DNA from: Amycolatopsis pittospori
GTDB taxonomy: Bacteria > Actinomycetota > Actinomycetes > Mycobacteriales > Pseudonocardiaceae
DNA: 64,000 nucleotides
Direction of reading: 5' to 3'
Assembly (NCBI RefSeq): GCF_013870525.1
Contig: NZ_JACBXD010000016.1
Location: forward strand, 1 to 64,000
Under the pieces are notes generated by a model, which did no database searches, was not told the origin of the DNA, and worked only from the letters and a program-made list of their open reading frames with translations. Position numbers and translations under genes: made by a program. Positions 50,081 to 58,711 of the stretch are shown piece after piece; the first letter of the stretch is position 1, and each line of letters opens with the position of its first letter.

Positions 50081-51271
50081 TCAGCCCTTCGGCTTCTGCG
50101 CGAACGAAATCCGGTGGAGTCCGCCGGGCGTCTCGTCGGCCAGGTACAGCTCACCGTTCTGGTCGGTGCCGAACGTGGTGGCGTCGAGCGGGAACTCCCC
50201 GATCCGGGCGCTTTCGTACGTGCCGTCGGTCTTCTTGCGCACGGCCCAGGCCGTCCCCTGGCAGAAGTCGGTGGCGAGGTAGGTGCCGCCGGCCAGCGAC
50301 GCGTACTTCTTGCCGCGGTAGACGTGCCCGCCGATGACCGCGCAGCCCTCCGCGCCGGAGATGTAGTGGAAGACCGGTTCGGTGTAGGTCACGCCGTCCT
50401 TGCACCGCGTCTGGTCGAAGACGACCGGCCCCTCCTTGCAGGACCAGCCGAAGTTCGCGCCGCCCTTGCCCGCCGCGATGTGGTCGACCTCCTCGAACCG
50501 ACCCTGGCCGACGTCGCCGATCCACAGCGAGCCGTCGGCCGGGTCGAAGGAGAACCGCCACGGGTTGCGCAGCCCGTACGACCAGATCTCCGCCCGCGCC
50601 CCCGCGACGCCGACGAACGGGTTGGACGCCGGGACGCAGTACCGCAGCGGACGGCACGCGCGAGTGACGTCGACCCGCAGGATCTTGCCGAGCAGTGTGT
50701 CCAGCCGCTGCCCGGTGAGCAGCGGATCGGCCGCGCCGCCGCCGTCACCGATCCCCCAGTAGAGGTAACCGTCCTTGCCGAACGCGAGCTGGCCGCCGTT
50801 GTGGTTGGGGAACTCGCTGTGCGGCTGGCTCAGCAGTTCGGTGACCTCGCCGGTGTCGAACCGGACCCGCGACAACGTCACCGCGCTGTCGGACTTACGC
50901 GTATACGCGATGTACGCCCGCCTGTCCTTGGCGATGGCGAGCCCGAGCAGCCCACGCTCGACGTCGGCGCCGTTCACCTTGTCGCTGATGTCGAGGACCG
51001 GTTTGGCGGCGAGCCCCGTCTGGGGATGGAAGGCCCGGACGACCCCGCGCTTCTCCACGATGAGGATCCGGCCGCTGCCGTCGTTCATGGCCGTGATCGC
51101 CGTCGGATTCACCAGCCCGGACGCGACCTGCGTCGCCGTCGCGGTCAGTTCACTGAGCGGGACACCCCGGTTCTGCCGGGGCTCCGCGCTACTCGCCGTC
51201 GGAAGGAGGGCTCCCGCCAAGGCGAGCCCGGCCACCAGGGACAACCCCCGGCGAAGGTGCCGTCGAGTCAT
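50081..51271 (-). CDS. Secreted PQQ-dependent sugar dehydrogenase (GSDH/L-sorbosone type)
   Basis: 396 residues from the ATG at 51271. A basic start (MTRRHLRRG) and hydrophobic segment make a signal peptide of about 34 residues, possibly Tat-like but without a clear twin-Arg motif. A six-bladed beta-propeller follows: LVNPTAITAMNDGSGRILIVEKRGVV, RGLLGLAIA, NHNGGQLAFGKDGYLYWGIGDGG, LRNPWRFSFDPADGSLWIGDVGQ, NFGWSCKEG, and YRGKKYASLAGGTYLATDFC. The His in NHNGGQ and the Arg/Asp in RNPWRFSFD match the Ca-PQQ site of soluble glucose dehydrogenases. The cells must supply PQQ from elsewhere or use it from outside. Confidence 0.9.
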   Translation of the reverse strand: MTRRHLRRGLSLVAGLALAGALLPTASSAEPRQNRGVPLSELTATATQVASGLVNPTAITAMNDGSGRILIVEKRGVVRAFHPQTGLAAKPVLDISDKVNGADVERGLLGLAIAKDRRAYIAYTRKSDSAVTLSRVRFDTGEVTELLSQPHSEFPNHNGGQLAFGKDGYLYWGIGDGGGAADPLLTGQRLDTLLGKILRVDVTRACRPLRYCVPASNPFVGVAGARAEIWSYGLRNPWRFSFDPADGSLWIGDVGQGRFEEVDHIAAGKGGANFGWSCKEGPVVFDQTRCKDGVTYTEPVFHYISGAEGCAVIGGHVYRGKKYASLAGGTYLATDFCQGTAWAVRKKTDGTYESARIGEFPLDATTFGTDQNGELYLADETPGGLHRISFAQKPKG

Positions 51272-51297
51272 GTGGACTCCAATCACCGTTGAATGGT

Positions 51298-51325
51298 CTG
51301 GTCCAATTCATCTGGACCAATTCAT
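51298..51325. promoter_or_regulatory. Tandem 14-bp repeats upstream of the sugar dehydrogenase
   Basis: CTGGTCCAATTCAT and CTGGACCAATTCAT occur head to tail; inside them TGGTCCA-N7-TGGACCA is a perfect inverted repeat (51299-51319). It lies 27-54 bp upstream of the start at 51271 and looks like an operator with two helical turns. From 51326 to 51612 there is no gene; it should hold the promoter of the surface protein (TATGCT at 51494). Confidence 0.55.
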
Positions 51326-51612
51326 ACAGTGGCCGGAGCAGCGGCGGTACCTCCATCCGCGAGCTTCCGGTGAGTTTGTTTCCGTCGAAGCTCGTCCTCT
51401 ACTCGCCCAAGATCGTTCTCTCGGCATTCACCCACCCGTCGGGGCAATTCGGACATGACCCATACCCCTGAGTAGCCACATGTGTGGTCTCGGTATGCTC
51501 CGCTCTCGCTCGATGGGATTACTCATCCCCTGTTCGGGCGAGCCGTTGCGGTCGGGGCCTGTGGTCGCACGCGGCATCTGGCATTCGTGGTCCGTAATCG
51601 GATGGGAGACAC

Positions 51613-52773
51613 ATGCACGGCAGGTCTGTTCTGGTTCGCGGCGGGATCGCGGTCGCTTCCGCGGCCGTCGCGCTGACGGTGGCCGCTCCGGCCGCCCTCG
51701 CCGACGACGGCGCGGCGCGCGGCCGGGTCGTCGAGAGCGCCGGCACCGGTGGGTTCGGCGTCAACTTCGAAGGCGGCAAGCACGCGGACACGGTGCTGTT
51801 CACGCTGAAGCTGTCCGACGGCAGCAAGCTCAAGATGTACTGCGTGCAGGTCGAGGTCCGCATGCGGACCGACCAGGACATGATCGAGCGTCCGTGGAAC
51901 AAGTACCCGGACACCTCCTCGCCGTTCAACAAGAACAACGAGAAGATCAACTGGGTGCTGCACCACGGCTACCCGGCGGCCTCGGCGAAGGCGCTTGAAA
52001 GCACCCTCGGCAAGACCGACGTCAAGCTCAACGGCGGGCTTTCCGTCGAGGAGGCCGTCACCGCGACGCAGGCCGCGGTGTGGCACTTCAGCGACGGCAA
52101 GAACCTGGACCGCGCCAAGCCGATTTCGCGCGGTGGCGCCGAAGAGGCCGCCGACGTCCTGGCGCTCTACGACTACCTGACCGGCAAGGAGAACGCCGGC
52201 CTCGGCAAGCAGCCGAAGCCGACCCTCGACATCGGCCCGGCCAAGGCCGACGGCGCCCCCGGTACCCGGATCGGCCCGTTCAGCATCGCGACCAGCGGTG
52301 ACATCACCGAGCTGACCAGCAAGCTGCCCGAGGGGGTCAAGGTCACCGACGCCGACGGCAAGGCGATCAAGGCCGCCGACGTCAAGGACGGCACCAAGGT
52401 CTACATCGACGTCCCCAAGGACGCCAAGGACGGCTCCGGCACCTTCTCGCTGAAGGTCAGCGGCCACCTCGACACCGGCCGTCTGTTCGTGGGCGAGAAC
52501 TACTCGAAGGTTCCCGCCCAGTCCCTGATCGTCGCGGAGTCCGAGAAGACCTCGGTCGCCGCGAACGCGACGGCGAACTGGAAGCAGGGCGGCGCGCCCG
52601 CGACGTCCGCGGCCCCGGCCCCCACCACCCCCGGTGGCGCCGAATCGGGTGGCGGCAACGACCTGGCCAACACCGGCGCGTCCGCGACGATGCCGCTGGT
52701 CATCGGCGGCTCGCTCCTCGGCGCGGGTGTGCTGATGGTGCTCCTGGTCCGTCGTCGCCGTAACGCGGCGTAA
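51613..52773 (+). CDS. Sortase-anchored surface protein with internal thioester domain (TQXA)
   Basis: 386 residues. A signal peptide (about 1-30, ending ALA) exports it. The N-terminal thioester domain has Cys77 in KMYCVQV and Gln153 in VTATQAAVWHFSDG, the pair that forms an intramolecular Cys-Gln bond in TED/TQXA adhesins. A middle beta-rich domain (about 205-310) and a Pro/Ala/Thr-rich stalk follow. The C-terminus is LANTG at 351-355 (the LAxTG sortase E-type signal), a TM helix and RRRRNAA. The protein is covalently fixed to the cell wall and may bind host or surface amines. Confidence 0.93.
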   Translation: MHGRSVLVRGGIAVASAAVALTVAAPAALADDGAARGRVVESAGTGGFGVNFEGGKHADTVLFTLKLSDGSKLKMYCVQVEVRMRTDQDMIERPWNKYPDTSSPFNKNNEKINWVLHHGYPAASAKALESTLGKTDVKLNGGLSVEEAVTATQAAVWHFSDGKNLDRAKPISRGGAEEAADVLALYDYLTGKENAGLGKQPKPTLDIGPAKADGAPGTRIGPFSIATSGDITELTSKLPEGVKVTDADGKAIKAADVKDGTKVYIDVPKDAKDGSGTFSLKVSGHLDTGRLFVGENYSKVPAQSLIVAESEKTSVAANATANWKQGGAPATSAAPAPTTPGGAESGGGNDLANTGASATMPLVIGGSLLGAGVLMVLLVRRRRNAA

Positions 52774-52786
52774 AGACTGAAGACGA

Positions 52787-52821
52787 AAACGGGGCCGGTC
52801 CACTGTGGACCGGCCCCGTTT
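52787..52821. terminator. Bidirectional terminator with 17-bp arms
   Basis: AAACGGGGCCGGTCCAC (52787-52803) and its exact complement (52805-52821) lie between the surface-protein gene and the convergent AraC gene. The A-run before and T-run after fit termination in both directions. Confidence 0.9.
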
Positions 52822-52826
52822 CGCGT

Positions 52827-53570
52827 TCACCGGCCGTAGTGCGTGCCCGGGGTATGTCCGAAGGCGCGGCGGAAGACGTCGATGAACGCGCTGGTGGACG
52901 ACCAGCCGCAGGCATGCGCCACGGCGGTCACCGGAGTGTCGTCGGCCAGCAGGACCAGCGCGTGGTAGAGCCGCATTTGGGTGCGCCACTGCGGGAACGT
53001 CATGCCGAGGTCCGCCTTGAAGAGCCGGGCCAGGGTGCGATCGCTCGCGCCGACCTCGGTGCCGAGGGCCGCCAGCGTCCGGTTGCCGGCCGGGTCGGCG
53101 CGCAGGATCTCGCACAGTTCACGCAGCCGGGGATCGGTGGGCGCCGGCAGATGCACGGGTTGCTGTGGTGAGACACGTAGCTGATCGAGCAGGACACCGC
53201 GCAGCCGTCGCCGTTCCGGGGTGTCGTCGCGCGGCGGGACGGTGTACGCGCGGATCAGTTCGCGCAGGAGCGGGCCGACGGCGAGCACGCTCGGTTCGTT
53301 CAGCCGCAGCGGGTTCACGGTGGCGGGCAGGCCCACCAGGTGGAGTTCGAGTCCGCCGTGCGCCTGATGCGCGTGCACGGTCCCGGCGGGCACCCAGATG
53401 GCCCGCGTGGCCGGGGCGACCCAGGAACCCTTGTCGGTCGTGATGGCGAGTACGCCGCGCGCGGCATAGACGACCTGGTGATCGTCGTGGCGATGCGCGT
53501 CGACGGCCTCGCCGGAGACCAGCGACCTGACCTGGGTGGGCGCTTCCGGCAAGTGGCGGATTTCCGTCAT
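52827..53570 (-). CDS. AraC-family regulator with cupin sensor
   Basis: 247 residues. The N-terminal cupin (about 10-110) contains AHRHDDHQVVYAARG and WVPAGTVHAHQAHGG, with a metal-binding His set. The C-terminal double HTH (about 150-245) reads TLAALGTEVGASDRTLARLFKADLGMTFPQWRTQMRLYHALVLL and VAHACGWSSTSAFIDVFRRAFGHTPG. The start is ATG 53570. It is divergent from the MFS exporter at 53.6 kb (55 bases between), which it probably controls. Confidence 0.93.
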   Translation of the reverse strand: MTEIRHLPEAPTQVRSLVSGEAVDAHRHDDHQVVYAARGVLAITTDKGSWVAPATRAIWVPAGTVHAHQAHGGLELHLVGLPATVNPLRLNEPSVLAVGPLLRELIRAYTVPPRDDTPERRRLRGVLLDQLRVSPQQPVHLPAPTDPRLRELCEILRADPAGNRTLAALGTEVGASDRTLARLFKADLGMTFPQWRTQMRLYHALVLLADDTPVTAVAHACGWSSTSAFIDVFRRAFGHTPGTHYGR

Positions 53571-53624
53571 TGATTGTCATTTTATCGGAAGCGCGACACA
53601 GGCACCCGCGACGAGCATGGCGGA

Positions 53625-54806
53625 GTGCCGAAGAAAGCGATCGTCCTTCTGTCCGCCGGACATGCCTGCGTGGACGTATATCAGGGTTCCGTGGCCGCGC
53701 TGGTGCCGTTCTTCGCCGCCGAGCGCTCCTACGGGTACGCGGCGGTGTCGGGCATCGTGCTCGCCGCGTCCCTGCTGTCGTCGGTGGCGCAACCGTTGTT
53801 CGGCGCCCTCACCGATCGCTGGGCGATGCCGTGGCTTCTGCCGTCGAGCACGATCCTCGGAGGACTCGGCATCGGCCTCGGCGGACTCGTCGATTCCTAC
53901 GCGTTGACGCTGATTTTCGTCGCCTTGTCGGGAATCGGTGTCGCCGCCTACCATCCCGAAGCCGCCCGGGTCGCCCGGATCGCCGGCGACGGCAGCCATA
54001 CGTCGATGGGCTGGTTCTCCCTCGGCGGGAACATCGGGTTCGCGGTCGCTCCCGTACTCGTCACCGCGGTCATGGCCGTCGGCGGCCTCCCGGCGTCCCC
54101 GCTGCTCGTCGTCCCGGCCCTGGCGGGCGCCGTACTCTGCCTGCCCGTGCTGCGCGCACTCGCCAGGCCGGACGGCGTGAACGGTCGCGACTCGGGTCCG
54201 GCGGGCTCCGACGACTGGAGGTCGTTCGCGAAGCTGTCGCTGGCCGTCGTCTTCCGCTCGATCGTCTTCGTCGGGCTGAGCACCTTCGTCTCGCTGTACG
54301 CCCAGCAACGGACGGGCGGCGGGACGACGACGGGCAGCGCCGCGCTGTTCCTGCTGTACGTCGGCGGAGCGGCGGGCACGGTGCTGGGCAGCAGGCTGGC
54401 GGAGCGTTTCGGCCGGATCACCCTGATGCGCTGGTCGTACTTGTGCGCGGTCGCCGCGGTCGCCGGGGTCGTGTTCGTACCGGGCCCGGCGCTCTTCCTG
54501 TTCATCCCGCTGGCGGCGGTGGGCCTCTACATCCCGTTCTCTTTGCAGATCACGCTCTCCCAGGACTACCTCCCCACCCGGGTCGGCACGGCCAGTGGCG
54601 TCACCCTCGGCCTGACCGTCAGCATCGGCGGCCTCGCGAGTCCCGTCATCGGCACGATCGCCGACCACACCTCGTTGCGGACGGCCTTGATCCCGCTGAT
54701 CGCGCTGCCGGTCTTGTGCTGGATCACAACCCGCACCCTGCGGGAGCCGTACTCCGTCCAAACCGGAACGCATCGCGAAGGAGAAATGTCAGAGACGCGA
54801 CAATAA
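53625..54806 (+). CDS. Fosmidomycin-resistance-type MFS exporter (Fsr-like)
   Basis: 393 residues from GTG 53625. An ATG at 53574 would add 17 polar residues but overlaps the shared promoter with the AraC gene. Twelve helices are predicted. The Fsr signature YHPEAARVARIAG between TM4 and TM5 and FSLGGNIGFAVAPVLVTAVM in TM5 are clear; the second half repeats the MFS pattern (LGSRLAERFGRITLMRWSYL). Fsr proteins export fosmidomycin and related compounds. Substrate here unknown; control by the divergent AraC protein is likely. Confidence 0.9.
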   Translation: MPKKAIVLLSAGHACVDVYQGSVAALVPFFAAERSYGYAAVSGIVLAASLLSSVAQPLFGALTDRWAMPWLLPSSTILGGLGIGLGGLVDSYALTLIFVALSGIGVAAYHPEAARVARIAGDGSHTSMGWFSLGGNIGFAVAPVLVTAVMAVGGLPASPLLVVPALAGAVLCLPVLRALARPDGVNGRDSGPAGSDDWRSFAKLSLAVVFRSIVFVGLSTFVSLYAQQRTGGGTTTGSAALFLLYVGGAAGTVLGSRLAERFGRITLMRWSYLCAVAAVAGVVFVPGPALFLFIPLAAVGLYIPFSLQITLSQDYLPTRVGTASGVTLGLTVSIGGLASPVIGTIADHTSLRTALIPLIALPVLCWITTRTLREPYSVQTGTHREGEMSETRQ

Positions 54807-54808
54807 AT

Positions 54809-54828
54809 GATGTACGCCCCTGTACATC
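54809..54828. promoter_or_regulatory. Inverted repeat upstream of the lipase (GATGTAC-N6-GTACATC)
   Basis: A perfect 7-6-7 repeat ends 66 bp upstream of the lipase ATG and starts right after the exporter's stop codon. It has the form of a TetR-type operator. The TetR gene at 56.3 kb on the same strand is a possible binder. Confidence 0.5.
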
Positions 54829-54894
54829 ACCGGTTACCGGCTGGTAGGTTCCGGGCATCCAAACGTGATCCACTTCATGATTCAAAGGGGAGTC

Positions 54895-56205
54895 ATGACC
54901 CGGAAACCCGCTCGTCTGCTGGCCGTCGCCATCGCCGCACTCGTCACTTTCGTGGCCGCGCCCGCAGCCTCCGCCGCTCCCGCGACCGATTCCTTCTACA
55001 GCTACGACGGCAGCGAACCGCTGTCTTCGTACGCGCCCGGAACCGTGCTGAAAACCCGGACGCTGAATTACCACGTCATCGGTATTTCCACGCCGCTCAA
55101 GGTGACCCAGTTGCTCTACCGGACCACCGACGCGCTGGGGAAACCGTCCGCCAACGTCACTTCCGTGCTGCGCAGTCTCACCGGCGACAACACCAAAGCC
55201 GTTTCCTACCAGTCGTTCTACGACTCGCTCAATCCCGAGCACGGTCCGTCGCGGGCGATCGCCGGCGACGTCTCGCTCGGCGGCCTGATCGCGAACGCGG
55301 AGTCGCTTCTCATCGCGCCTTCCCTGCTACAGGGCTACAACGTCGTCATCCCCGACACCGAAGGCCAGGACGCGAACTTCGCGGCGGGGCCGGAATACGG
55401 GACGAACACGCTCGACTCGATCCGCGCCGCGACGCGGGCGCCCGAAACGGGAATGAACGACAAGACCCGGTTCGGTCTCCTCGGGTATTCGGGTGGTGCC
55501 ATCGCGACCGGCTGGGCGGCCGCGCTCGCGCCGGATTACGCGCCCGAGGTCAACAAGAATCTCGTCGGCTTCACCGAAGGCGGCGTGCTCGTCAAGCCGT
55601 CGCACAATCTCAAGTACGTCAACGGCAGTGTCGCGTGGACAGGGGTCATTCCGATGGCCCTCATCGGTGTCGCCCGGTCCTTCGACATCGATCTCACGCC
55701 GTACGCGAATTCCTACGGCCGCCAGGTCCTCAAGGATATGGAGAAGGCGTCGATCATCGACGCGCTCGGCCGTTATCCCGGGCTGACTTGGGAAAAATTC
55801 GTGAAACCGGAATACACCAACCCGAATACGGTGCTCCCGTACGTCGAAGCCGTGAACAAGGTCAACCTCGGTTCCGCGCCGACACCGACCATTCCCGCGT
55901 TCATCGCGCAGGGGAACAACGGCGTCGTGGAAGGCACGTTCGGCAACCCGCCGGGCATCGGGACCGGCGACGGCGTGATGGTCGCGGGTGACGTGCGCGC
56001 GCTGGCGCGGCAGTACTGCGACACCGGCAACAAGTCGGTCAGGTACGACCAGTACAACACGTTGAGCCACGTCGGGGCGGCCGTCGCCTGGGCGCCGCAG
56101 GCGATCCTCTGGCTCAACGACCGGTTCGCGGGCAAGACCGCGCCGACGAGCTGCGGGAAGATCGCGCCCGGCAACTCCCTGGCCCCGGAGGTGCCGGTCG
56201 GCTGA
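54895..56205 (+). CDS. Secreted lipase (LIP family)
   Basis: 436 residues from the ATG at 54895, with AAAGGGGAG upstream. A signal peptide (about 1-28, ending ASA) exports it. It is like secretory lipases of the Candida LIP family found in actinomycetes: DSFYSYDG, VVIPDTEGQDANFAAGPEYG, the nucleophile elbow GYSGGAIATGWAAALAP, and an Asp/His pair in the last third (the QGNNGVVEGTFG region and NTLSHVGAAVAW). Two Cys (RQYCDTG and TSCGKI) may form a disulfide. It hydrolyses triglycerides or esters outside the cell. Ends at a strong hairpin. Confidence 0.9.
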   Translation: MTRKPARLLAVAIAALVTFVAAPAASAAPATDSFYSYDGSEPLSSYAPGTVLKTRTLNYHVIGISTPLKVTQLLYRTTDALGKPSANVTSVLRSLTGDNTKAVSYQSFYDSLNPEHGPSRAIAGDVSLGGLIANAESLLIAPSLLQGYNVVIPDTEGQDANFAAGPEYGTNTLDSIRAATRAPETGMNDKTRFGLLGYSGGAIATGWAAALAPDYAPEVNKNLVGFTEGGVLVKPSHNLKYVNGSVAWTGVIPMALIGVARSFDIDLTPYANSYGRQVLKDMEKASIIDALGRYPGLTWEKFVKPEYTNPNTVLPYVEAVNKVNLGSAPTPTIPAFIAQGNNGVVEGTFGNPPGIGTGDGVMVAGDVRALARQYCDTGNKSVRYDQYNTLSHVGAAVAWAPQAILWLNDRFAGKTAPTSCGKIAPGNSLAPEVPVG

Positions 56206-56226
56206 CCGTACCGTTCGATCCACGCA

Positions 56227-56258
56227 CTGTGCCCGGCCGTCCGCACGGCCGGGCACAG
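56227..56258 (+). terminator. Terminator after the lipase gene
   Basis: A perfect 14-bp stem (CTGTGCCCGGCCGT, 56227-56240 with 56245-56258) and a CCGC loop, 22 bp after the lipase stop. Confidence 0.85.
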
Positions 56259-56297
56259 CCGTGTTCACCATTGGTCTGCACCACCTGAACCGGTACC

Positions 56298-56966
56298 GTG
56301 CCGCAGGTGACCGAGCACGACCGCACACCCCGCAAACTGCCGAAGGGGCCGCACAACCTCAGCCGCGACGAGGTCGCCGGCACCCAGCGCGCGCGGCTGA
56401 TCGACGCGGTACTGGAGAACACCGGCGAACGCGGCTACGTCGCCACCACGGTCGGCCACATCACCGCCACGGCGGGCGTCTCGCGTACGTCGTTCTACGA
56501 ACAGTTCACCGACAAGCAGGACGCGTTCCTCGCCGCCTACCGGCACATCACCACCGAGTTCATCTCGCAAGGTGTCGCGGTAGGCGCCGTAGCCGCGACG
56601 CCGCTGGACGCCATCACCGCGTGCTGCGACTTCCTCGTCGACTACGTGCACCGCCGGCCCACGGCCGTCCGCGCCGCCCTGCTGGAGATCTACGCCCTCG
56701 GCGACGCGGGACTCGAAGCGCGGGAGAAGACCTTGCGCGCCGGTGAAGCCGTCTTCGACCGGACAGCGAAATGGGTTCGCACCAACGATCCCACGCTTCC
56801 TTCGCCGCCGCCGTTCACCGCGCGGACGGTGGTCGCCGCCACGATCGAACTGATCACCCAGGCCATCTGGAACGGCACCGAAGACGCCTACGGCCAAGCA
56901 CGCGAAGCCCTCCGCTACACATGGCTACTCGGGCTCTTCGGGCACCAGGGCATCCCCCGCCCCTGA
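56298..56966 (+). CDS. TetR-family regulator
   Basis: 222 residues from GTG 56298; GTG 56307 is an alternative. An unstructured start leads into the HTH LIDAVLENTGERGYVATTVGHITATAGVSRTSFYEQFTDKQDA. The C-terminal helical domain has the pattern common to long TetR proteins. It reads toward the SDR gene, which is on the other strand and meets it end to end (the genes abut at 56966/56967). Candidate targets are the lipase or the Baeyer-Villiger cassette. Confidence 0.92.
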   Translation: MPQVTEHDRTPRKLPKGPHNLSRDEVAGTQRARLIDAVLENTGERGYVATTVGHITATAGVSRTSFYEQFTDKQDAFLAAYRHITTEFISQGVAVGAVAATPLDAITACCDFLVDYVHRRPTAVRAALLEIYALGDAGLEAREKTLRAGEAVFDRTAKWVRTNDPTLPSPPPFTARTVVAATIELITQAIWNGTEDAYGQAREALRYTWLLGLFGHQGIPRP

Positions 56967-57815
56967 TCAGCGGGCGAACCGCCGCCGTTCGAAGTCGACG
57001 ATCAGCTTCGGGTAGAGACGCGGGAGCAGCCGGACGAGCCTGTCGACGAACTTCGCGTCGTTCCCGACGAGCACCCGTGGTTTCCCGGCTTCGACACCGT
57101 CGACGATGATGCGAGCGGCCTGGTCGGCGGGCATCTTCAGCAGCTTTTCGTTGTACAGCCGGACACGCTCCAGCTGATCGGCGGTCGGCTCGATGCCGCG
57201 GGCCTGCGCTTCCTTCAGCGCGGACGACGCGATACCGGTCTTGACGCCACCCGGGTGGACCACCGTCACGCGCACCGCGTGCCTGCCCGCGATCATCTCG
57301 GTGCGCAGTGCCTCGGTGAAGCCGCGGACGCCGAACTTGCTGGCGCAGTAAGCACTGAGCGTCGGCTGGGCCATGAAACCGTTGAGGCTGGAGATGTTGA
57401 CGACATGCCCGTCGCCGGATTCGACCAGGTGCGGCAGGAAGGCCTTCGTGCCGTTGATGACGCCGAAGAGGTTGACCGCGAGCGTGCGGTCGTATAGCTC
57501 CCACTCGGCGTCGAGGACGGTCTGCCCGCCACCGGCGATGCCGGCGTTGTTGTAGACCTGGTGCACCACACCGAATTGCCCGGCGACCGTGGCCGCGTAC
57601 TCCTGGACGGCCGCCCGGTCACTGACGTCCAGCGCGGCGCCCTGCACCTCCGCACCGAGCGCCTTGACCTCGGCGACGGTCTCGGCGAGGCCGGTTTCGT
57701 CCACATCGGACAGTGCTAGCCGCGCACCGCGCCTCGCCAGTTCCAGCGCCACCTGCCGTCCGATGCCGGATCCGGCGCCGGTGACGACGGCGACCTTGCC
57801 GCGCACGCTGCTCAT
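56967..57815 (-). CDS. Classical short-chain dehydrogenase/reductase
   Basis: 282 residues from the ATG at 57815, preceded by CAGGAGAGC. The cofactor motif is VVTGAGSGIGRQVALELARRG, then LSDVDE after beta-2 suggesting NAD over NADP, NNAGIAGGG, and the catalytic set NISSLNGFMAQPTLSAYCASKFGV (Ser, Tyr, Lys). The length and C-terminal basic extension (RLLPRLYPKLIVDFERRRF) resemble fatty-alcohol or ketone reductases. Its ATG overlaps the hydrolase stop by 4 bases, so it is the third gene of the Baeyer-Villiger operon. Confidence 0.93.
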   Translation of the reverse strand: MSSVRGKVAVVTGAGSGIGRQVALELARRGARLALSDVDETGLAETVAEVKALGAEVQGAALDVSDRAAVQEYAATVAGQFGVVHQVYNNAGIAGGGQTVLDAEWELYDRTLAVNLFGVINGTKAFLPHLVESGDGHVVNISSLNGFMAQPTLSAYCASKFGVRGFTEALRTEMIAGRHAVRVTVVHPGGVKTGIASSALKEAQARGIEPTADQLERVRLYNEKLLKMPADQAARIIVDGVEAGKPRVLVGNDAKFVDRLVRLLPRLYPKLIVDFERRRFAR

Positions 57816-58711
57816 CGATGCTCTCCTGTGGGTTCCAGCGCCAGTTCGGCGGTGAGCTCGACGAGCCTGTCGACGAGGTCCGGGGCGATGTGGTGGCCCA
57901 TCCCGGCGATTTCGACGAACCGGGCTCCGCGCACGGCGTCGGCGGTGGCCCGCCCGCCGCTGAGGTGGACCATACGGTCGGTGTCCCCGTGCACGACGAG
58001 CGTCGGGCAGGTGATGCGGCGAAGCTCCGCGGTGCGGTCGCCGCTGGCCTGGATGGCGCCGATCTGGCGGGCGATGCCGCTCCGGGCCCGCCGTCCTCCG
58101 GCGCGCTCCCACAGGCCGGTCGCCCAGGCGCTTTCGACGTCCTTGTCCAGCGGATACCTGGCCGAACCGAGGTGTCCCATCATCGCCAGATGCCCGGTCA
58201 CCGACTCCTCGACCGTGCGGGCCGGCCGCCTCGCCATGCGCAGCAACGTCGACCGGGCCGGCTGCCCGACCCGGCGGTGGCCGGTGGTGGAGAAGATCGA
58301 CGTCAGCGAGAGGACCCGTTCGGGATTCCGGGCGGCGACCGTCTGGGCGATCATGCCGCCCATCGACATGCCGACCAGATGCGCGGTGTCGATGCCCAGG
58401 TGATCCAGCAGGCCGACGGTGTCCGCGGCCATGTCCCCGAGGTCGTAGGCGCCCGGGAGCGGCTTGGCCAGCAGTTGCCGCAGCTTGCCCGGATTCGGCG
58501 CCTTGACGCGGTCCGAGCGGCCCGCGTCCCGGTTGTCGAACCGGAGGACGCGGAAGCCGCGGCCGGTGAACCCGTCGATCATCCGCTGTGGCCACGAAGT
58601 GAGGTCGAGGCCCAGTCCGGCGATCAGCACCAGCGGCACACCGTCGGCGGGGCCGTCCTCGCGATAACAGATCTTCGGGCCCTCGGGCAGTTCGGCGAAG
58701 CTGTCGGTCAC
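57812..58711 (-). CDS. Alpha/beta hydrolase (esterase) of the Baeyer-Villiger operon
   Basis: 299 residues from GTG 58711. The fold is clear: [22 protein letters not shown] (oxyanion strand), [10 protein letters not shown], nucleophile elbow [33 protein letters not shown] with the acid, and a closing His in [10 protein letters not shown]. It should cleave esters formed by the monooxygenase next to it. The GTG overlaps the monooxygenase stop by four bases. Reading upstream to 58822 adds residues inside that gene and is unlikely. Confidence 0.92.
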   Translation of the reverse strand: MTDSFAELPEGPKICYREDGPADGVPLVLIAGLGLDLTSWPQRMIDGFTGRGFRVLRFDNRDAGRSDRVKAPNPGKLRQLLAKPLPGAYDLGDMAADTVGLLDHLGIDTAHLVGMSMGGMIAQTVAARNPERVLSLTSIFSTTGHRRVGQPARSTLLRMARRPARTVEESVTGHLAMMGHLGSARYPLDKDVESAWATGLWERAGGRRARSGIARQIGAIQASGDRTAELRRITCPTLVVHGDTDRMVHLSGGRATADAVRGARFVEIAGMGHHIAPDLVDRLVELTAELALEPTGEHR

